Positions 4,607 through 8,752 of a stretch of 8,752 bases of DNA are shown piece by piece. Numbering within the stretch: the first letter of the stretch is position 1; each line of letters starts with the position of its first letter. This DNA comes from JBCBCP01 sp039178165. Its GTDB lineage: Bacteria; Pseudomonadota; Alphaproteobacteria; Rhodobacterales; Rhodobacteraceae. The notes under the pieces were generated by a model that worked only from the letters and a program-made list of their open reading frames with translations, was not told the origin of the DNA and did not search any database. The translations under genes were made by a program, and so were the position numbers. The stretch covers positions 1-8,752 of the forward strand of contig JBCDFL010000141.1 in NCBI GenBank assembly GCA_039178165.1, in the 5' to 3' direction.

Positions 4607-5548
4607 TCAATACAAAGCCACCGGGTTGATCATGGCTTGCACCGTCCCGCGGATGCGGGCTTGGCCGAGCACGAACATGAATTCGTTGACGCCGTCGCGT
4701 AGGACGGGGCCGGTGTTCATCGTTTCCAGAATGTAGATGCCGTTCTCCTTCAGCAGCGTGACGTGGCCATAAAAAATCTTGTCTCCGTCCGGTGCCGGGA
4801 TCGGCTCCAGCCCCCAGGTGTCGGCACCCACGGCGAGGGGGTTGAGCGACGCGATCCAGACCGCCCCTTCATTGTTCAGCCCCGGCTCGGACGAGCCCCA
4901 GACCTGCGGCTCGCTCTCGAACTTGCCCTCGGTCCAGCCGGTGTGGAACAGGATCACGTCACCCTCGCGGAACTCGATCCCCTGCGCCTCGGCTGCGGCC
5001 TCGATCTCGGCCTGGCCGAAATGCTGGCCGGCCTCCATGGCCTCGACGCCGAAATGCGCGGCCATGTCGACGATTACGCCGCGACCCACCAGCGGCGGCA
5101 CGGCGTGGGTGCCGAGCTTGGTGAGGCCGGTGATTGCGCTGATCTCTTTTTCGTCCAGGCAGTTATAGTACAGACCGCCCTCTCCAAGATGCCCCAGACC
5201 ATCCAACTGGCTGCCGATGCCCACCCAGGTCTGGATGATGTCGTCGTTGTAATTCCCCTCGTAGCCGAAGGCGCTTAGCTTCTGGCCGCCTTGCTGGTTG
5301 GGCTGCACCACCTGCAGGTTCAGGCTGCGCGGCGGGAAGGCCGGCGTGCCGCTGTCGATCACGATGCCCAGCGGGCGCGAGATGCCGCGCTTGACCAGTT
5401 TGGCGGCCTCCATCGTGCGTTCGGGCGTGATCAAGTTGGCCGATCCGATCGTGTCGTCCGCACCCCATTTGCTGGGCGCGCATTGGGCCGTTGCCATCCC
5501 TGCGCCGAGGCCAAGTGCGAGCGCACCGGCGAGCATCGTTTTCATCAT
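4607..5548 (-). CDS. Secreted cyclase-family (KynB/isatin hydrolase-like) metal hydrolase
   Basis: This 313-residue protein belongs to the cyclase family (PF04199), whose members include kynurenine formamidase and isatin hydrolase and hydrolyse amide or lactam bonds using Mn/Zn. A signal peptide is evident: MMKTMLAGALALGLGAGMATA, with cleavage likely after A21, so it acts in the periplasm. The fold follows with WGADDTIGSANLITPE (28-43), ISRPLGIVIDSGTPAFP, GLTKLGTHAVPPLVGRGVIVDMAAH (141-165), VILFHTGW (198-205), LAVGADTWGLEP (238-249) and GHVTLLKENGIYILETMN (261-278). The metal motif is unusual: family HxGTHxDxPxH is here GIGSQLDGLGH (110-120), keeping D116 and H120 but with Gly and Gln for the first two His. 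Related long cyclases also carry GTQWD-like versions, so it may be a natural subgroup. GGGAGG at 5558-5563 lies nine bases before the first ATG. It is a monocistronic-looking gene; the substrate is unknown. Confidence 0.85.
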   Translation of the reverse strand: MMKTMLAGALALGLGAGMATAQCAPSKWGADDTIGSANLITPERTMEAAKLVKRGISRPLGIVIDSGTPAFPPRSLNLQVVQPNQQGGQKLSAFGYEGNYNDDIIQTWVGIGSQLDGLGHLGEGGLYYNCLDEKEISAITGLTKLGTHAVPPLVGRGVIVDMAAHFGVEAMEAGQHFGQAEIEAAAEAQGIEFREGDVILFHTGWTEGKFESEPQVWGSSEPGLNNEGAVWIASLNPLAVGADTWGLEPIPAPDGDKIFYGHVTLLKENGIYILETMNTGPVLRDGVNEFMFVLGQARIRGTVQAMINPVALY

Positions 5549-5632
5549 TGTGAAGGTCCTCCCTACTCGCCCCGCATCAGGGCTTATGGTCAGCCTAACA
5601 CAGAATCGATTTCTTGTGGGATTTGAATGACT

Positions 5633-5647
5633 TGTTATATTGTAACA
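5633..5647. repeat. AT-rich inverted repeat upstream of the cyclase gene
   Basis: TGTTA-TATTG-TAACA lies in an AT-rich stretch (about 5610-5647) unlike the GC-rich surroundings, 85-99 bases ahead of the cyclase ATG. The minus strand also reads TACAAT (5644-5639) and TATAAC (5639-5634), both good -10 matches, but no -35 box follows the right spacing. It may be the cyclase promoter with an operator, or a structured 3' end of the transporter gene. Confidence 0.35.
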
Positions 5648-5651
5648 GGTC

Positions 5652-6587
5652 TCAGGCCTTGGGATCGGTCACCTGCCGGGCCTTACCGCGCTCCAGCCCC
5701 AATTGCCGCTCGCGCCAGATGATCAGCGCGCCGCCCGCCACGACCAACGCCGCGCCGAAGGCCATTTGCAGCGTGACCCCTTCGCCGAAGACGACGTAGC
5801 CAATGGCGGCGGCAAAGATCAGCGAGGCATAGTCGAACGGCGCCAGCATCGACGCGGCGCCGTAGCGGTAGGACGAGGTCACAAGGATCTGCGCGATCCC
5901 GCCCAGAAGACCCGCGCCGATCAGCAGCGCCAGCGCCACGGCGCTGGGCCAGACCCAGCCGAAGGGCAGGGTCAGCAGCGACAACAGCGTCGCGGTGACG
6001 GAGAACCAGAAGACGATGGCGGAGGTGCTTTCTGTCCCGACCATGCTGCGGATGTGGATCTGCACCAGGCTGCGCAGCAGCGCCGCGCCCAGGATCATTA
6101 GCGCGCCAAGGCTGGCGCCCTGGGTCCAGTCGTCGGTGCCCAGAAGCGGCCAGACCACGACCATCACGCCGATCAGGCCGAGCGCAACGGCGGTCAGGCG
6201 GATCAGGCGAATGCGCTCGCCCAGCATCAACGCGGCCAGGATCACGGTGAAGATGGGCGTGGCGTAGCCGATGGCCGTGACCTCGGGCAGGGGCAGCAGA
6301 CCTAGGCCCGCGAAGGTTAGCGCCATGGCCGAGGTGCCGAAAAGCCCGCGCCAGACATGGACCATCGGTTTGGCGGTGCGAAAGCCGGTCGAGAGCTCGC
6401 CGCGCTGCCACAACCAAAGCGCGATGATCGGCAGGGCAAAGAAGGAGCGGAAGAAGACCGCCTCCCCCGCGGGCACGTCGCGGACGGCGACCTTGATCAT
6501 CGCGCCCATGACCATGAACAGGAACACCGCCGTCAGCTTGAGCGCGATGGCGCGGGACGGGCGGTGTTCGGTCATGGCGGAGGGCAT
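5652..6587 (-). CDS. DMT-superfamily (EamA) transporter
   Basis: This 311-residue inner-membrane protein has two EamA repeats and about ten hydrophobic helices (roughly 14-33, 44-60, 79-98, 103-121, 129-147, 156-172, 188-206, 213-232, 248-267, 274-291). The paired glycine/glutamate signature after the fourth helix of each repeat is present as LGERI (122-126) and VFGEGV (266-271), and family contexts such as RSFFALPI and EVTAIGYATPIFTVILAALMLGE are clear. Such drug/metabolite transporters export or take up amino acids, nucleosides and similar solutes; the specific substrate cannot be read from sequence. The C-terminal tail ERQLGLERGKARQ is positively charged and so probably cytoplasmic. The start at ATG 6587 is uncertain: ATG 6575 (MTEHRPSRA) is also possible, and neither has a well-placed ribosome site. 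It follows the DM13 gene by 39 bases on the same strand and may share its transcript. Confidence 0.93.
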   Translation of the reverse strand: MPSAMTEHRPSRAIALKLTAVFLFMVMGAMIKVAVRDVPAGEAVFFRSFFALPIIALWLWQRGELSTGFRTAKPMVHVWRGLFGTSAMALTFAGLGLLPLPEVTAIGYATPIFTVILAALMLGERIRLIRLTAVALGLIGVMVVVWPLLGTDDWTQGASLGALMILGAALLRSLVQIHIRSMVGTESTSAIVFWFSVTATLLSLLTLPFGWVWPSAVALALLIGAGLLGGIAQILVTSSYRYGAASMLAPFDYASLIFAAAIGYVVFGEGVTLQMAFGAALVVAGGALIIWRERQLGLERGKARQVTDPKA

Positions 6588-6626
6588 TGCCCCGTGATGG
6601 GCTCCTCAGCGCCGAAGCGCAAGGCG

Positions 6627-7001
6627 TCAGGCGATGCGCGCCACGGCCAAGGGAACGTTGAACTTGCGGCACCAGACGTAGATTTCGTCGTAATCCGCAG
6701 CGCTCAGCGTCCGGGGCAGGCCGTAGAGCTGCGCGCCCGCGTTGCGGCGCAGCGCGCCCATATCCGTGGCCGGATCGAACGCGCCGCCCCGCCCCAGACC
6801 CATGCGCGGATCGGGCGCCCCGTCGAAGCGGAAATCGGCCTGCAGCGACACGCCCATATCGGTCAGCACCCCGCGGCCCGACGCGATGTGTCCGGTGCGG
6901 CCCTCGAACCGCCCCCATCGGCTGGCGGCCAGAGCGGGCGCGCCCAGCAGAGAGGCCGTTGCGGTGGCGAGGGAGGCGGTCAGGAAGGTGCGGCGGTGCA
7001 T
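6627..7001 (-). CDS. Tat-exported DM13-domain protein
   Basis: This 124-residue protein begins with a twin-arginine signal: MHRRTFLTASLATATASLLGAPALA with RR at 3-4, a hydrophobic core and a probable cut at ALA-A (after residue 25). The mature chain matches the DM13 domain, proposed to act in redox/electron transfer: GRFEGRTGHIASGRGVL (30-46), LQADFRFDGAPDPRMGLG (53-70), GAQLYGLPRTLSAADYDEIYVWCRKFNVPLAVARI (89-123). The conserved single cysteine is C111 in VWCRKF. The whole protein is one domain, with no DOMON or cytochrome partner attached. I chose ATG 7001 because it starts directly at the twin-arginine motif; an in-frame ATG at 7055 would add 18 polar residues ahead of it and is unlikely. 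The ribosome site is weak (GAAAG). Export through Tat implies folding or cofactor loading in the cytoplasm. The 5' gap (7002-7092) holds no promoter that I can define. Confidence 0.8.
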   Translation of the reverse strand: MHRRTFLTASLATATASLLGAPALAASRWGRFEGRTGHIASGRGVLTDMGVSLQADFRFDGAPDPRMGLGRGGAFDPATDMGALRRNAGAQLYGLPRTLSAADYDEIYVWCRKFNVPLAVARIA

Positions 7002-7092
7002 GGCGGTGTCTTTCGTGTTGGAACCAATCTCAGATGGGCGCACGACGCCACACATCCCAATCAGGCATTTGTACGAGGCCGTGCGAATTGTG

Positions 7093-7587
7093 TCAGTCCC
7101 GGCGCAGCGCCAGCCAGGTCCAAGTCACGCCCGCCGCGATGTTGCCCGCCTGGATCGACGCGGCGCCGCGCCGATGCTCCAGCCGCAGACCGGCGCGGGC
7201 TGCCGCCTCGATCTCCGCCTCTTCTGAGATGGGGAAGGCCGGCCGCTCGGGGTGGCCGGGGCCATGGCGCAAGGACATGAGCACCGCCCCGCCCGGCTCC
7301 GTCAGTTCCGCAAGCCTGAGCCACGCCGCCTCTCGCGTCTCTGGGGTGAGGTGATGCCAAAGGCCTGACAGCAGCAGCGCGTCAAAGGCGCCCTCTACGC
7401 GATCAAGGTCCGGCAGGCTGTCGTCGATCCAGCGCGGTTTGTCGCTCGCCCGCAGGTTCGGCACCGGATCGACCGCCGTGACGGCGCAACCCCGGTCGCA
7501 CAGCCAATCTGCGAGCACCCCCGTGCCCGCACCGATGTCGAGCACCCGCACGCCAGCCGGCGGCAACAGATCAAGTACCGGGGCCAA
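7093..7587 (-). CDS. SAM-dependent methyltransferase, class I
   Basis: This Rossmann-fold methyltransferase has 164 residues from TTG 7587. The SAM-binding motif I is VLDIGAGTG (15-23), the acidic residue after strand 2 is D40 in AVDPV, motif-like FDALLLSGLWHHL lies at 68-80, and EPGGAVLMSLRHGPG at 97-111; the C-terminus is TWTWLALRRD. Substrate is unknown. The frame stays open upstream, and residues read from CTG 7668 (LSASVPGYRAASAQLKDAWAGLTAEAI) look like the normal amphipathic N-terminal helix of such enzymes, so the TTG start may be too short. TTG has GGAGG (7593-7597) five bases upstream; CTG 7668 overlaps the aroC stop as CTGA but lacks a ribosome site. Either start makes it the downstream partner of aroC, probably cotranscribed. 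I annotate the conventional start codon and leave the longer form open. Confidence 0.85.
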   Translation of the reverse strand: MAPVLDLLPPAGVRVLDIGAGTGVLADWLCDRGCAVTAVDPVPNLRASDKPRWIDDSLPDLDRVEGAFDALLLSGLWHHLTPETREAAWLRLAELTEPGGAVLMSLRHGPGHPERPAFPISEEAEIEAAARAGLRLEHRRGAASIQAGNIAAGVTWTWLALRRD

Positions 7588-7664
7588 GATCGCCTCCGCC
7601 GTCAGACCGGCCCAAGCGTCCTTCAGTTGCGCCGATGCGGCGCGGTAGCCGGGGACCGACGCGC

Positions 7665-8752
7665 TCAGCCGATCTGCCCGCGATTGGCGCCGATCTGGCC
7701 GCGGTGCAGCAGCAGGTGGTCGAGGATCACGCAGGCCATCATTGCCTCCCCCACCGGGACGGCGCGGATGCCGACGCAGGGATCGTGCCGGCCCTTGGTG
7801 ATGATCTCTGTCTCTTCACCCGCCTTGGTGATCGTCTTGCGGGTCGTGAGGATGGACGAAGTCGGCTTGACCGCAAAGCGCACCACGATGTCCTGCCCGG
7901 TGGTGATCCCACCCAGCACACCGCCAGCGTGGTTGGAATTATAGACCGGCCCATCCGGCCCCATCGTGATCTCGTCCGCGTTGGCGTCTCCGGTCAGGGT
8001 CGCGGCGTCCATCCCTTCACCGATCTCCACACCTTTGACGGCATTGATGCTCATCATCGCGGCAGCCAGGTCGGTGTCGATCTTGCCGTAGATCGGCGCG
8101 CCGAGGCCCGCGGGCACGCCTCGGGCGACGACCTCGATCACCGCGCCGACGGAATTGCCCGATTTGCGCAGATCATCCAGGTAGGTCGCGAACGTCTCCG
8201 CCGCGGCGGCGTCGGGGGTCCAGAACGGGTTGCGATCCACCTCGTCCCAGTCGCGCGCTGTCGCCGCGTGGATGCCCATGCGGGTCATGTAGCCCTTGAT
8301 TTCGATCCCAGGGGCCAGCTCCGCCAGCGCCGCGCGCGCCAGCCCGCCCGCCGCGACCCGCGCCGCGGTCTCCCGGGCAGAGGACCGCCCGCCGCCGCGG
8401 TAGTCGCGGATGCCGTATTTCTGGAAATAGGTGATGTCGGCGTGGCCCGGGCGAAACTTCTCCGCGATCTCGGAATAATCCTTCGACCGCTGGTCCGTGT
8501 TCTCGATCATCAGTTGCACCGGCGTGCCGGTCGTCACCCCCTCGAACGTGCCCGACAGGATGCGCACCGCGTCGGGCTCGCGCCGCTGGGTGGTGTATTT
8601 GCTGGTGCCCGGTTTGCGCTTGTCCAGCCAGCCCTGCAACGCCGCCTCGTCCACCGGAACGCCGGGCGGCACGCCATCCACCGTCGCCCCCAGGGCCGGC
8701 CCGTGGCTTTCCCCCCACGTGGTCACGCGAAAGAGATGTCCGAACGTGTTGA
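7665..8752 (-). CDS. aroC: Chorismate synthase (5' end just outside window)
   Basis: This enzyme makes chorismate from 5-enolpyruvylshikimate-3-phosphate by an FMN-dependent trans elimination, the last step of the shikimate pathway, in the cytoplasm. The readable frame runs to the window edge, beginning NTFGHLFRVTTWGESHG, so only the first codons (expected Met-Ser-Phe) are missing. All three family signatures are present: GESHGPALGATVDGVP near the N-terminus, GGRSSARETAARVAAGGLA, and RHDPCVGIRAVPVGEAM near the C-terminus, with SGTFEGVTTGTP and GDANADEITMGPDGPVYNSNHAGGVLGGIT between. About 362 codons are visible, close to the usual alphaproteobacterial length plus a short extension. The C-terminus carries the duplicated RGQIG segment. 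The stop is at 7665-7667, overlapping the CTG in front of the methyltransferase reading frame. The first in-frame GTG (8726) is an internal valine, not the start. Confidence 0.97.
   Translation of the reverse strand, partial: NTFGHLFRVTTWGESHGPALGATVDGVPPGVPVDEAALQGWLDKRKPGTSKYTTQRREPDAVRILSGTFEGVTTGTPVQLMIENTDQRSKDYSEIAEKFRPGHADITYFQKYGIRDYRGGGRSSARETAARVAAGGLARAALAELAPGIEIKGYMTRMGIHAATARDWDEVDRNPFWTPDAAAAETFATYLDDLRKSGNSVGAVIEVVARGVPAGLGAPIYGKIDTDLAAAMMSINAVKGVEIGEGMDAATLTGDANADEITMGPDGPVYNSNHAGGVLGGITTGQDIVVRFAVKPTSSILTTRKTITKAGEETEIITKGRHDPCVGIRAVPVGEAMMACVILDHLLLHRGQIGANRGQIG
7668..7703 (-). repeat. Tandem 15-bp repeat (period 21 bp) at the 3' end of aroC
   Basis: Read on the minus strand, the sequence coding RGQIG occurs twice (7689-7703 and 7668-7682; 14 of 15 bases identical), joined by GCCAAT, so the protein ends RGQIGANRGQIG. 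This looks like an in-frame tandem duplication that lengthens the chorismate synthase C-terminus by seven residues. Confidence 0.7.

Noticed and set aside
5683..6918. A 411-codon open frame on the minus strand over the transporter and DM13 genes
   Set aside because: It is a shifted frame of the transporter, with an Arg/Ala/Gly-rich translation and no membrane segments; the real frame has ten helices and EamA motifs.
6357..7280. A 307-codon open frame on the plus strand
   Set aside because: It is antisense to three supported genes, and its Arg/Gly/Ala-rich translation has no family pattern.
1..8752. CRISPR arrays, tRNA or rRNA genes, insertion sequences, phage genes or an undescribed multi-gene defence system
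   Set aside because: No regularly spaced repeats, no transposase or integrase motifs and no RNA gene signatures were seen; apart from the small HicBA-type pair, all genes belong to known metabolic, transport or regulatory families.

Overview
The window looks like chromosomal DNA of an alphaproteobacterium in the Rhodobacterales (Roseobacter/Rhodobacter type). Base composition is GC-rich, intergenic gaps are short, and several minus-strand genes overlap by 4 bp (ATGA/GTGA). The gene content fits this group: ispA-xseB-HDAC, a PetP/PetR-like regulator pair, ilvE and aroC. I see no rRNA, tRNA, CRISPR array, insertion sequence or phage gene. The assignment is an inference from gene content and protein style, without any database search.

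Layout. (1) 1-1333, minus strand: an operon transcribed leftward, with a zinc-dependent class II-type deacetylase, xseB (exonuclease VII small subunit) and the 5' end of ispA (prenyl diphosphate synthase, cut by the window edge). (2) 1469-2667, minus strand: a MarR-type regulator (petP-like) overlapping an OmpR-type response regulator (petR-like). (3) 2812-4023, plus strand, divergent from petP: ilvE and a small NTF2/SnoaL-like protein. The 144-bp petP-ilvE gap holds an inverted repeat that fills the spacer of the best petP promoter candidate and overlaps a TTGACA box facing ilvE. (4) 4096-4532, plus strand: a small toxin-antitoxin-like pair, DUF1902/HicB-like antitoxin followed by HicA-like toxin, with lower GC than typical for the window. 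(5) 4607-7001, minus strand: a secreted cyclase-family hydrolase, a 10-TM EamA/DMT transporter and a Tat-exported DM13-domain protein. (6) 7093-8752, minus strand: aroC (chorismate synthase, start just outside the window) followed by a SAM-dependent methyltransferase.

Most genes are housekeeping or metabolic: isoprenoid precursors (ispA), aromatic (aroC) and branched-chain amino acids (ilvE), and DNA repair (xseB). I found no convincing new multi-gene system. The points most worth a second look are the shared operator between petPR and ilvE, the antitoxin-first HicBA module whose antitoxin shows no DNA-binding domain, a 21-bp tandem duplication at the 3' end of aroC beside a methyltransferase whose natural start codon looks lost (CTGA where ATGA is expected), and a cyclase with an altered metal-binding motif.
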